Shown one piece after another: positions 1 to 9,946 of a DNA stretch of 64,000 nucleotides. The position numbers and the translations under genes were made by a program. The DNA lies in NCBI GenBank assembly GCA_020631735.1, contig CM036159.1, positions 98,324,701-98,388,700 of the forward strand, written 5' to 3'. The DNA is from Saccharum officinarum (lineage: Eukaryota > Streptophyta > Magnoliopsida > Poales > Poaceae). Under the pieces are notes generated by a model. That model was not told the DNA's origin. It saw only the letters and a program-made list of their open reading frames with translations, and ran no database searches. How positions within the stretch are numbered: the first letter of the stretch is position 1; each line of letters starts with the position of its first letter.

Positions 1-630
1 AGTTCCAACTGATAAGCCACTTCTCCACGTCTCTCCAGAATCTTGAAAGGTCCCACATATCTCGGGGCTAACTTGCCCTTCACATTGAATCTTCTCACAT
101 TTCTCATTGGTGACACTTTCAAATACACATAGTCACCTACTTTGAAACTCAACTCTCTTCTTCGGATATCAGAATAACTTTTCTGTCTGGACTGTGCTAC
201 TCTCAAATTATCCTTAATCATTCTCACTTGTTCCTCTGCATTGCGTAGGACATCTGGTCCAAACACTTGAGTTTCACCTGTCTGATTCCAGAATAGAGGC
301 GTTCTACACTTACGTCCGTATAAAGCTTCGAATGGCGCCATTTTGAGACTTTTCTGGTGACTGTTGTTATATGAAAACTCAGCATATGGCAAACTCTTAT
401 CCTAACTAGTACCATACTGTAAAGCACAAGCTCTCAACATATCTTCCAATATTTGATTGGTCCTTTCTGTCTGTCCATCGGTTTGGGGATGATATGCAAA
501 ACTAAAATTTAGCTTTGTTCTCAAAGCACTATGTACCTTATGCCAAAAATGCGATGTAAACTGAGTTCCTCGGTCAGACACGATCTTCTTCGGAACCGCC
601 ATGTTACGACACACTATTCTCTCCATATAC
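1..630 (-). pseudogene. Ty3/gypsy pol fragment (integrase C-terminal half)
   Basis: Read on the minus strand, this stretch encodes part of a Ty3-type integrase core and C-terminal domain. It shows IVSDRGTQFTSHFW, the [14 protein letters not shown] active-site region and [12 protein letters not shown], followed by the [16 protein letters not shown] segment in a shifted frame. The track is broken by the N gap and by small indels, so no full protein can be made. Bases 1-489 are the reverse complement of 731-1216 with a few differences, so the same piece of one element is present in both orientations around the gap. It belongs to the same Tekay-like family as the fragment to its right. Its upstream half (reverse transcriptase, gag) is not in the window. 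The identification is secure; the reason for the inversion is not. Confidence 0.85.
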
Positions 631-730
631 NNNNNNNNNNNNNNNNNNNNNNNNNNNNNNNNNNNNNNNNNNNNNNNNNNNNNNNNNNNNNNNNNNNNNN
701 NNNNNNNNNNNNNNNNNNNNNNNNNNNNNN
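631..730. other. Assembly gap (100 N)
   Basis: Exactly 100 unknown bases lie between the two inverted integrase fragments. A run of this length is normally a placeholder of unknown true size. Coding tracks that cross it are meaningless there. Confidence 0.99.
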
Positions 731-1495
731 TCCCAAACCGATGGACAGACAAAAGGACCAATCAAATATTTGGAAGATATGTGAGAGCTTGTGCTTTACA
801 GTATGATACTAGTTGGGATTAAGAGTTTGCCATATGCTGAGTTTTCATATAACAAAGTCACCAGAAAGTCTCAAAATGGCGCCATTCGAAGCTTTATACG
901 GACGTAAGTGTAGAATGCCTCTATTCTGGAATCAGACAGGTGAAACTCAAGTGTTTGGACCAGATGTCCTACGCAATGCAGAGAACAAGTGAGAATGATT
1001 AAGGATAATTTGAGAGTTAGCACAGTCCAGACAGAAAAGTTATTCTGATATCCGAAGAGAGAGTTGAGTTTCAAAGTAGGTGACTATGTGTATTTGAAAG
1101 TGTCACCAATGAGAAATGTGAGAAGATTCAATATGAAGGGCAAAGTTAGCCCCGAGATATGTGGGACCTTTCAAGATTCTGGAGAGACGTGGAGAAGTGG
1201 CTTATCAGTTGGAACTGCCAGAAAGTTTGTCGGGTGTGCATGATGTGTTTCATGTTTCTCAGTTGAAAAGTGTTTGCGGGTACCAGAAGAGCAGATTCCT
1301 TTGGAAGAGCTTACTGTTAAAGAAGATCTCACGTATGAAGAGTATCCAGTAAAAATTCTTGAAATTGCAGAAAGAGATACTAGGAGCCGCACTATTAAGA
1401 TGTGCAAAGTACAGTGGAATCGATATTCAGAAGATGAAGCTACTTGGGAAAGAGAAGAAGATCTGAGAAAATCTTATCCACAGCTTTTTGAGTAA
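731..1495 (+). pseudogene. Ty3/gypsy integrase end and chromodomain fragment
   Basis: The plus strand resumes in the integrase (QTDG...ILEDMLRAC region) and runs to the polyprotein terminus through [19 protein letters not shown] and [11 protein letters not shown]. The last ~70 codons (1274-1495) form a chromodomain-like tail ([14 protein letters not shown]...CKVQWNRYSEDEATWEREEDL) and end at a TAA. At least three frame changes are visible before 1270, so this is a dead fragment. It leads without interruption into a polypurine tract and a 3' LTR, which fixes its orientation and its place as the 3' end of an element. The chromodomain tail and the long LTR starting TGTAACACCC fit the Tekay chromovirus lineage, as for the intact element at 51-64 kb. 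Confidence 0.88.
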
Positions 1496-1529
1496 GCATC
1501 ACCCAATCTCGAGGACGAGATTTCTCTTA

Positions 1530-1540
1530 ATGGGGGTAGA
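1530..1540 (+). other. Polypurine tract of the first Ty3 element
   Basis: The purine run ATGGGGGTAGA lies two bases upstream of the LTR start TGTAACACCC. This is the expected position of the plus-strand primer for reverse transcription. Confidence 0.7.
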
Positions 1541-1542
1541 AT

Positions 1543-4500
1543 TGTAACACCCTAAATTTTTTTCGTAATTTCAAAATAGTTAAATATAATTTATTGTGTA
1601 ATTGAGTGTGCATGTAAATATAGGAAATAATAAATTTTTTGTGAAGTTAAAATTAATCATAAGGTTAGCAACATGTTGATGCACTCATGCCGCCACATTA
1701 TATTTATTGTATTGATTCATTTGATCCAAAGTTCAAAAGAGATTCAAAAACATTTGAAATTGGATTTAGAAAATCAAATAAGAAAAGAAAACTCCTTTTC
1801 CTCTCCCTCCCTCCTTTCGGCCCAGTCGGCCTACTGGCCATTTTCTTGGCCCGCCCGCGATTTTCCCCTCTCCTCCATTCTTCCTTGCTGGGCCGGCCCG
1901 CGTCGGAGGCCACAACCGCCGTTGCCGCGCCCCACTCTTTCCTCTTGTGCCGTTGACGCGCCGGGCCCACTTGTCGGCGCCTTTCCTCAACCTCCAACCG
2001 CCTCTGCTCTGGACGAAGCCGTAACCGCCGCGCCCACGATCTCCGTGCGTGGGAGCGTCTCCGCGCCCGCGCCCGGCCTTCAAAGGGGAGCGCGACCGTC
2101 TCTACGCCATTCCCTTCTCCAGTTTCCCCCGCTCCCGTTCGCTAGTGCACAACAGAGAAACGGCAGCGGCGATCCTTCGGAGCACCGTCCGCCCCACCAC
2201 GGTGACCGTCACCTTCGAGCCGCCTCCACTCCGTTGATTCCGCTCGGTGAGCTCGCCTTCATCCCCGCTTCCTCCCCATGCCTTTATCTTCTTCAATCGT
2301 GGTCTCTAGGGCTATCCCCGCGAGCTCCGGTGAGCTCCCTCCGCCGCCGGCCATGGCGGTTGCCCCTCGGATCTTTTCCCGGCCGCGCATGTGACATGGC
2401 CGAGTTCTCCATCCCCTCCGCATCCTCCCCGTAGTCTCTATTTGGAGAATGGGGCTCCGTAGCGCTCAATTTCATCGCTCCGGTGAGCTCTCCGCCGTCG
2501 GCCATGGCGGCACGCCGCGCGGGCCATCCCGTGGCTGTATTATGTTCCGGGGCGAGTTCGCCTTTCTCCCCGCGTCACCCCGGTGCTCTCGGTTTTGAAA
2601 ACCGTGCACCATAGCGCCGGTTTGGGTCACTCCGGCGAGTTTCCACCGCCGGCAATGGCGGCGCCGCCGCGTCCTCCCCCAACTCCGGCGTCTTGCTTCC
2701 CTTTCCTTTTCCTTGACTAATCTCAGCCGCTCGTTTAAAATCCTACGGCCACGAGCACACCATACCCCTTCGTGGGTCTTTTTCTAAAAGAGCCCCTCGG
2801 TTTCGGGCGTATCTAACCCGCCGTCCTTGGCGTATTCCCGAAAGACACATTCTCTTTTTGAAGACGTATTTCCTTCGGTTTAAATGAAAAATACGTTTCC
2901 AGATTAATTACAGTTTTGCCACTGCAGTAAAACGCTTATAAAATTGTCGTTTTAGCTCCGATTTGATCCGTTCAACTTGCGTTAGTTTCATAATTTCATG
3001 ATCTACGCATTAATGCCACTGTTAGTTAGGTTTGCAACATTTAAAATTCTAGATTAGGTTAAGTTAATTAACTCGCTATAGGAATCTTGTTCGCGTTATA
3101 GCTCCGAATTTTGTGAACTTCGCGTTGATGTGATCGTAGCGAGACGTAGAATATTTTCATAAACATTTTATCTTGTTTTTATACTGCTGGTGTACTGTTC
3201 TGATTATAGGTTTGTTTGCTATGCATGAATGCTCCTGAAATGTGTATGTTGCCGTGTTGGTCGAGTTCAGACGGTGAGGAGTACGTTGGGAATCCGGACA
3301 CGTACGAGGAGCAGCAGGACCAGCAGTAGTTCGTGAACCAAGGCAAGTATAGCATGGGCCTTCCTTGTTGTCCTATTCATTATATAATGTACTCATTATG
3401 CATGTGTCTAATATTGCTCGACTATAAGGACTCCCTAGCTAATTGATGACCTGTACCTTGATCCCTATGGATTTTATTTGCATATGGGTAGAATGCTAGT
3501 GCTCTAACTAAACATGATCTACACTATGACTAATGGAACCAATGGATAAACATGATGGTAACAGTGGAACTATAGGGTAAAGGTGCAGATGATGTTGATC
3601 ATGTTGCCCTAAACCCTCCGTAAGAACTTATCTGTAGGGCAAAAGCTGGGACATACAGTGCAACCGTGAGAGTCATATGGCTCTGACTTTAGCTCAGTAA
3701 TAGGATCTTTTCTAGCTTGTTAGAGGTTACCCGAAAGGGCGCAAGAGGGGCTTGCCACTTTGGGTATAGAACTGCCTCTGTTCTGATGTGTATAGCCTGC
3801 GGGAATTGTGCCATCGAAAGGGGTTCTCTATATCTGCCTGCCGAGGAAATCTCGCGGCCCTAACATGTTAGAAGAGGCCTATGGAAGGCTTCATAGTGTA
3901 CCCTACCTACTCACCTTGGGAGTGTTAGGGGGTCGACGGGCCCCGGGCAAATGGGCAACACGACTCACGGGTAAAGATGCACAACCTCTGCAGAGTGTTA
4001 AAACTGTTATAACAGCCGTGCTCACGGTCACGAGCGGCCCGGAAAACTCACAGAATAAATATTTACTTGACATATGGATGACTTATGATGATGACAATGA
4101 GATTATATGATGCTCAATTACTCTCCTTAATTCTAGTAGGTGATCACGTGGGTTAAACGGGAGCTTAAGCATAATTTAGTAATAATAAGTAATAATGAAA
4201 TGCTGATCTATTAAAAATGTTAACTGCAGTCAACCGTGTCTATCTTTTTGAGCCTCATGAATCCTCATACTATACTTGCGGAGTACGAGTGTACTCACAC
4301 TTGTTATTATTTTATTTTTGGATAAAAATCCCGGATGGGTAACAGATGACAGCTTCTACGAGGATTTCCCTGAAGAATTCTAGGTTTGGGTCAACCAGTC
4401 GGCTTTCCCTGTGGATCAGATGATTCGTTCGAGAGTGTTATTTATCTTTCCGTGTGTGATGTTATGAACTAAGTGATGTAATATCGTGATGTATGTACAT

Positions 4501-4602
4501 GGTGATGATACTTTTGTTAATTTGTCGGCTTATGTGTGCGACTATTCCTGAGGCGCACATAAGATGTATGCACTCTATATTATCCTTTAATTGGAGTGTG
4601 AC
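1543..4602 (+). repeat. 3' LTR of a Tekay-like Ty3 element (~3.06 kb)
   Basis: The repeat starts TGTAACACCC directly after the polypurine tract and most plausibly ends at TGTGACA (4602). Three parts are visible: a short AT-rich start, a GC-rich block (about 1800-2710), and an AT-rich remainder with a GAGTACGAGTGTACTC inverted motif at 4283-4300. The same order is found in the LTRs at 20.6-24.7 kb and 51.1-55.0 kb. No second LTR is present, so the right boundary rests on the TG...CA rule and on length. ORFs inside it (up to 253 codons) come from GC-rich composition and are not annotated as genes. Confidence 0.75.
2325..2668 (+). repeat. Three imperfect GC-rich repeats inside the LTR, ~153-bp period
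   Basis: A segment of the form CTCCGGTGAGCTC..CCGCCG..CGGCCATGGCGG occurs near 2325-2364, 2478-2516 and 2630-2668. The spacing is about 153 bp. The copies differ by small substitutions, and the third has CGAGTTT for TGAGCTC. The repeats lie in the GC-rich block of the LTR. No function is assigned. Confidence 0.6.
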
Positions 4603-4804
4603 AAGTCATCTGTGCGCTAGCGTATTAACTTCTGTTCTACGAGGGACAGAAATAGGTTGCCCTCTTGTATAGGCAGGAGAGGCAGGAGCGAGTTTCCATC
4701 CTTACAGTTTGTTCAGCATGTTTTGTTGTTTGGTTGTTCCTTTGCAAACTGTAAGTACTTATACACAAATTAGGCCTCCACATAAATTTAGAAAAAAGCT
4801 CCAT

Positions 4805-6290
4805 CCACCCAATTAGATGTGAGGAGGTCGACCTGGATCATGTGCTCTCCTCCTTTGCAGGGGTCAGAGGGACCTTCCCTTGCTGTTATCTTGGGCTGCA
4901 GCTTCACATGCGTACACTTCGAAAGATCCATGTGCAGCCCCTCATCGAGCGCATTGGCCAAAGACTCCCCGGATGAAAAGGAAGATGGCTAAACAGGGCT
5001 AGCCGCCTCACTGTACCTTAGTCTCGTCAGTCCTCTCATCCATGCCAACTTACCACCTCACGGTGTTCCCACTAGCGGCTTGGGCCAGGAAAAAAATTGA
5101 TAAAATTAGAAGATCATTTCTTTGGAAAGGGGAAGAAAACGTAAATGGGGGACATTGCTTGGTCAATTGGCCAACGGTATCAAGACCCAAAGATCTAGGC
5201 AGACTAGGGATATCTGACTTAGAGAAGTTTGGAAGAGCCCTCCGCCTTCGCTGGTTGTGGCAAGATTGGGTGGAAGACTCCAAACCTTGGGTGGGTGCGG
5301 AGTTACCTTGCAACGTCCTTGACCGGCTACTCTTCGATGCATCAACAAAGGTCACAATTGGTAATGGCGAAAAGGCATGCTTTTGGCACAGCAATTGGCT
5401 GGACAGTGAGGCCCCAAGACATCTAGCGCCGTTAGTCAAAAGGAAAACAGATCGGTCCAACTGGAACTTCGAAACAATAGTTGGATTCGATTGCTAAGTG
5501 GCCGGATCACCACCGCTATCCAAGTTGAGGAATTTGTCTCCCCGTGGATCAGAATCCAAAACATCTACCTCATGCCAGGCGTACGAGACTACATTGTCTA
5601 GAGATGGACAGTTGATGGCACCTACTCCACCAGGTCAACTTATAGGATCCAATTAAGAGGTTCCTATGTCAGCTTCCGGAGCGGCCTCATCTAGAAAGCT
5701 CATGCAGAGAACAAGTGCAAAGTGTTCGCTTGGATTCTGGTGAGAAAAATTCTCATGGCGGATAACCTACAGAAGAGAGGATGGCCTCATCAAGACCACT
5801 GCACTTTGTGCAACGGACCGCTTGAGACAGGACTGCACTTGTCACTACTTTGCCCATTCACAAAAGCAGTATGAAGCCTAATTCTATCCTGGGAGCACTT
5901 CGGTGCCCAGTTGATCTTGCCATCTCAGGAACTGGCCCATTTCATCTCATGGTGGGAGGAGGCCGAAACCAAGATAACAAAGGGGAAAGAAAGTGTTTCA
6001 ACGGAATGGTGATCTTCACATTATGGAACCTATGGAAGGAGAGGAATAGAAGAATTTTCAACAATGCTTATGAATCGGCAATGCTAGTGGCTTCAAGAGT
6101 CAAAGAGGAGATTGAGCAAAGAAGAGGGCATTAACTTGGAGGGGTAATCAGCAAGGAAAATCTGTAATCACTTTCCTGTCTTATCTCTTTTTTCTCTATG
6201 AGGTGGGCGTTGCCCCCTCCACCTGTACGTAAACTTCTGTTTCTCTCTTAATTGAAAGGCAGAGCTCTTACTATTGCGTTAAAAAAATAA
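4805..6290 (+). pseudogene. 5'-truncated LINE (non-LTR retrotransposon) end
   Basis: Conceptual translation in changing frames gives the C-terminal part of a plant LINE ORF2. It contains a YLGLQLHMRTLRKIHVQPLIERI segment, then FPLAAWARKKIDKIRRSFLWKG and the LGRLGISDLEKFGRALRLRWLW block (5042-5497). Near 5700-5870 comes a zf-RVT-type region, CKVFAWILVRKILMADNLQKRGW...CTLCNGPLETGLHLSLLCPF. The region downstream of the reverse transcriptase is recognisable; the RT catalytic motifs themselves lie 5' of the truncation. Several stops and frame changes make it inactive. The 3' end near 6280 closes with an A-rich run (GTTAAAAAAA), as expected for a LINE tail. A target duplication was not found. Confidence 0.85.
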
Positions 6291-6939
6291 TCTCAGATGC
6301 TCAGCCTAATGGGGTACTCTATCCATTAGAAGCTTCCTCTTCTATTGAAAGATAAGAGCTTTTTACGTGTTCGGAGAAAAAAAAGGTGAATCAAGTAACT
6401 ATTGGAGCGTGTGGTTTGGGCAATCAACCCATTCTAAATGGATGATGTATCATGAGTAAATTCCTCAAATTTAGTGGAATGAATTTATTCCTCGTACTGG
6501 TTTGTGATGAATGAGAATATAATAGATCAACGCATTCTATTCTACAAACCAAACAAAAAACTTGAAAGTGAGATAACGATGGACCACTTAATTCCAAGTA
6601 CCAAACACCAGCATTTCATACTCATGAAACATATTGCATACTCGGCAGGACAAAACTGTAGAGTCAAAATTATTATTCAGCCTGTGTTTATATCTTCTCA
6701 TAGCTTATTTTTGGTGTCTATTTTCTTTCTAATGAAAACCGCATATTTTTCTTAGGCTGGTCACATTTTTTTTAAAAAGAAATGGCAACAATATAAACCA
6801 AAAAAAATCATGAATACGAGTTTATACTTGTTTCTCATTGGCGACACAACCATCCGTTGGGCCAATTGCGAATGACGATGTGTACACTATCTTCTTCAAC
6901 TCCGGCGTTCTCTTGGCAGCCTTTAATACATTCTCAAGT
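6291..6939. other. Intergenic DNA with a small foldback
   Basis: No gene is recognised. Around 6400-6560 an AT-rich segment begins GTGTGGTTTGGGCAATC and ends with a TTCTACAAACCAAACA-type complement. That is compatible with a decayed Tourist- or hAT-like MITE, but the ends are not clean enough to define. The rest is AT-rich and unremarkable. Confidence 0.45.
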
Positions 6940-6947
6940 CCCCCAAC

Positions 6948-7510
6948 TAGGGATGAAAACGATACGGAAATATCCCGAACCGAACCGCAGTCGTTTTCTA
7001 CATTTAACCCGATCGAATTCGTTTTTTGCGGACAAAAACGGATACTAAATTCGAAAACAAAATACGAAATACATTTAATTCGGAATTCCGTACGAAATCG
7101 GTTTGGAATGGTCCAGCAGGGAACTCTGATCCTGACATCATGGATGATGCTGATGAGCTCTAGATGTTCATGTTCTGTTAATCGTGTGTCGTACTACTTA
7201 AGACCACGGGTCACGCACTTGTTAATTTGAACTAGATCATGCACTTGTTAGTCGCGAACTTGTTATGTATTTGGCCATGAACTTGTTTAATATTATGCAC
7301 TGTGGGTCGGTTCGTATTGAGTTCTCGTATCGACCGTGTTCGATATAATTCCGCTCGAATTCTTTCGTTTTCGAAATTCTCGATATTCCGTAAGTTCGTG
7401 TTCGTTTTCGTGTTCGGTTTGTCCGCTTTCGTTTTCGTTTTCATATTCAAATGTAAAAGTAGAAAATGGTTGAGGAGTTCTCCGTTCGATTCCGTCCGTT
7501 TTCATCCCTA
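6948..7510. mobile_element. Non-autonomous hAT MITE, 563 bp
   Basis: The element has terminal inverted repeats TAGGGATGAAAACG (left) and CGTTTTCATCCCTA (right). It is bounded by a perfect 8-bp target duplication CCCCCAAC (6940-6947 and 7511-7518), the length produced by hAT transposases. The interior is rich in TTCG/CGAA words and has no transposase ORF, so it would have to be mobilised by an enzyme encoded elsewhere. The perfect duplication suggests a fairly recent insertion. Confidence 0.93.
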
Positions 7511-7518
7511 CCCCCAAC

Positions 7519-8990
7519 GTTTACCTGTTAATAATAACTGCAGCAGTAAGTGCACGTGCCCTTCTAATAACTCCGAGTTTTTCAGGGGGAATGCACATTT
7601 TATATATTATAGCAACCAATTTGGTACCCGTCGCCTCGCAATTACTCTTGATGGTTGCTTATACTATGCTACTAATAGAAACTTTAGCAAGATGAGGTAT
7701 TAATTGGCAATAAAGGAGCGGCTACCAACCGCAAAAAAACGCACAATTTTATATCTCTATGATCTAATATTAAAGGAATTAAAGTCTTTGTCCAATATCG
7801 CTCATAATTGTCCGATTGTGTGATCCATGATCCGCCACTCTCTCCCGCGCCTAGTTAGGGATAAGTGTTTAGGCATATGCGGAGTTTAATTCCAAAACGA
7901 ATTAAAATGCGTCGCGCGATCGTTGTTGAATCTGTAAGCCTTTCATACACATGAGTTAGAGCAGCATACATATAGTAGTATGGAGTTTGATTCTAAAAAA
8001 ATTGAAACATAGAGAAGCTAGTCAAGCTCCTCTTAGGCAGGCCTCAACCACCTAGCTGAGCTCCTCCCCTCGGCGTGAGCTCTACTCGGCCATCCCCATC
8101 CTCCTGACATGGCAAGTTTTTGCCATGGACATGGTTTAGGAGATGCTACTGGAGTTGCTCTAACCTTAGTTATAATATGCATTAAAGGCATCTCAAATAA
8201 TCAAAACACTAAGTGATTTGGAGGACAGAGAAATAAAAGAAAAATGCAAATGCACCAGAATAGAGGGGTCATACCTTACCATGTACTATGTATTGTTTTT
8301 ATGTTGACTCTAAGATGATGATGCGACACATATTAAAGACAATAGTTTCCTTTCTCTCTAGCATGGCATATTATAATTTACTAGCAAACATGTATGTGCA
8401 TTGTAATGAGACGTATAATTTGTTATGCGGTGTTCATACCAATAATATCAAGCTAGCTATTTTGTTGATTTAATTGGATTTGGCCTAATAACGAATGTTA
8501 TTGCAATAAAGAATTAATGACAGGAGGTGATGGTTATTGTGCGCATATGTTGTGTTTCATAGCTAACATATTCAAATGGAAGAGAGTTAATGTGCTAAGG
8601 ATGTCCATGTGATTTCAATCTAGATGAAACCACACTCTTCTCTCTCTATTAGTTATTACTTGCCACGCCACCACAAAATGATAACATTTCACTATAATTG
8701 TTGACAATGAAATTCCGAACAGCTTATGCCACTGTTGCAGGAGGGTGGGGGGGGGGACAGTATTGCGTATAGTGTCTAGAACTATCAAGAGAACAGTTAA
8801 GTCATATTAGACCAAACGCGTTAAGGATTTGTCAGGTAAACACATTCCCACGTAGACTGAGAGGGACTCGGTGTGACAACCTAGGTTAACATGTACGATG
8901 TACTGTTTTTATATTGACTATAATTAAGATGATGATGTGTGACATATTAAAGACAGTAGCTTATTTTATTTTTATTTCTTTCGTATGCTA
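7519..8990. other. Intergenic region without recognised gene
   Basis: The sequence is AT-rich apart from a short GC-richer piece near 8020-8120. No reading frame resembles a protein I recognise. A ~65-bp segment at 8281-8349 is repeated at 8888-8957. A G homopolymer of about ten bases lies near 8745. Confidence 0.5.
8281..8349 (+). repeat. ~65-bp direct repeat, second copy at 8888-8957
   Basis: Both copies share CATGTAC(T/G)ATGTA(T/C)TGTTTTTAT, then AAGATGATGATG and ACATATTAAAGACA(A/G)TAG, with small indels. They lie ~600 bp apart in the same orientation. They could be remnants of a duplicated segment or the ends of an old element. Confidence 0.6.
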
Positions 8991-8995
8991 TTATA

Positions 8996-9136
8996 CTCTC
9001 TTCGTTTTAAATTATAAGACATTTTGCCTCTTCTAGATATATTGGTTTACTATGGATCTAGAAATAGTGTATATCTAAGTGCAAACTATATATATTTAAA
9101 AAATTCAAAATATCTTATAATTTAGAATGGAGGGAG
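8996..9136. mobile_element. Stowaway-type MITE, 141 bp
   Basis: The ends CTCTCTTCGTTTTAAATTATAAG and its near complement CTTATAATTTAGAATGGAGGGAG form a long foldback flanked by TA dinucleotides. This is the pattern of Tc1/mariner-derived Stowaway elements in grasses. It has no coding content. Confidence 0.88.
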
Positions 9137-9179
9137 TAAATTATAACATATGTGCTTCACATTAGGCACATAAGATATA

Positions 9180-9327
9180 CTCTCTCTGTTCTAAATTATA
9201 CATCGTCTTTTTGCTGTTTTTTTGGTACATCAACTTTGCTATGTATCTAGATATAACATATGTTTACATACATAGCAAAATCTATGTAAAAAAGGTTAAA
9301 ATAACTTAGAATTTAGAACGGATGGAG
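9180..9327. mobile_element. Second Stowaway-type MITE, 148 bp
   Basis: Terminal inverted repeats CTCTCTCTGTTCTAAATTAT and ATTTAGAACGGATGGAG are flanked by TA on both sides. It lies 43 bp from the previous Stowaway and is related but clearly diverged, so the two are separate insertions. Confidence 0.85.
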
Positions 9328-9330
9328 TAT

Positions 9331-9688
9331 TTGAATGCAACCTTTTGGACTCGCTAGGGTGAATTTTGTTTGAAACAAGGAAGAGACGTTGGTGTTCATA
9401 TATATGTTTATATATAGGTGTACGCATATTTACTTTTATGAACACACGCGTAGACAACTCGTATTGGTACGAACGACTCAATTGAGTACACAATGGTAGG
9501 AAGGGTTCGAGGTTCAGGCTTGGTAATGGAGGGGCGCCGCCAAGCATGGTGAAGTTAAGCCGGGAGGAGAAGGCACCAAAAATGTTACATACCGTAAGAA
9601 ACAGTCAAATGGTGAGCAAATGGAGTTCCACACCATAGACTCCTAGTTTGGTTAGCACTAAAACCATTAGTGTTATACTGTATCTTAC
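9331..9688. other. Sequence 3' of the reductase first exon
   Basis: This may be the first part of an intron. It begins (minus strand) with the donor GTAAGATAC and contains a second GTATG-type sequence near 9595. A GC-rich patch at 9527-9575 (GGAGGGGCGCCGCCAAGC..) looks unrelated to the reductase. No following reductase exon is recognisable. Confidence 0.45.
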
Positions 9689-9946
9689 GGTGTGGAAGGC
9701 AGAGGGGTCGGGGAGCCACGCCTCGACGGCCGCGGCGGCGTGGAACACGGCGTCGCACCCGCTGAAGGATGCGACGAGCGACTCCTCGTCGGTGACGTCG
9801 CCGTAGGCCACCTCGACGGCTGGAGGGAGGCCGGAGACGTCGACGCCCGGGAGCGCGAAGGCGCGCACGTCGTGGCCGGCGTCGGCCAGCGCCGCGCACA
9901 GGCGGCCGCCCATGAAGCCCGTCGCGCCCGTCACCACCACCCTCAT
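9689..9946 (-). CDS. First exon of an NAD(P)-dependent reductase (farnesol dehydrogenase/DFR-like), rest not found
   Basis: The ATG at 9946 opens 86 codons beginning MRVVVTGATGFMGGRLCAAL, a Rossmann-fold nucleotide-binding loop (TGATGFMG = TGxxGxxG). Next come YGDVTDEESLVASFSGCDAVFHAAAAVEAWLPDP and a clean splice donor (CACACC|GTAAGAT). In this short-chain/extended dehydrogenase family, the GDVTD...GCD.VFH.AA and WLPDPS features match plant proteins related to Arabidopsis farnesol dehydrogenase (AT4G33360) better than classic dihydroflavonol reductases. The exon should be followed by a VNVGGL-type segment with the YxxxK catalytic motif. No such exon is recognisable down to position 1, where transposons take over. 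So this is either a 5' gene fragment or a gene with a very long first intron. The family call is good; the functional state is unknown. Confidence 0.72.

Noticed and set aside
402..822. ORFs crossing the N run
   Set aside because: They translate unknown bases and join two unrelated strands of inverted fragments.
1673..2434. 253-codon ORF in the first LTR
   Set aside because: Low-complexity Pro/Ser/Ala-rich translation of a GC-rich LTR block, with competing ORFs in other frames.
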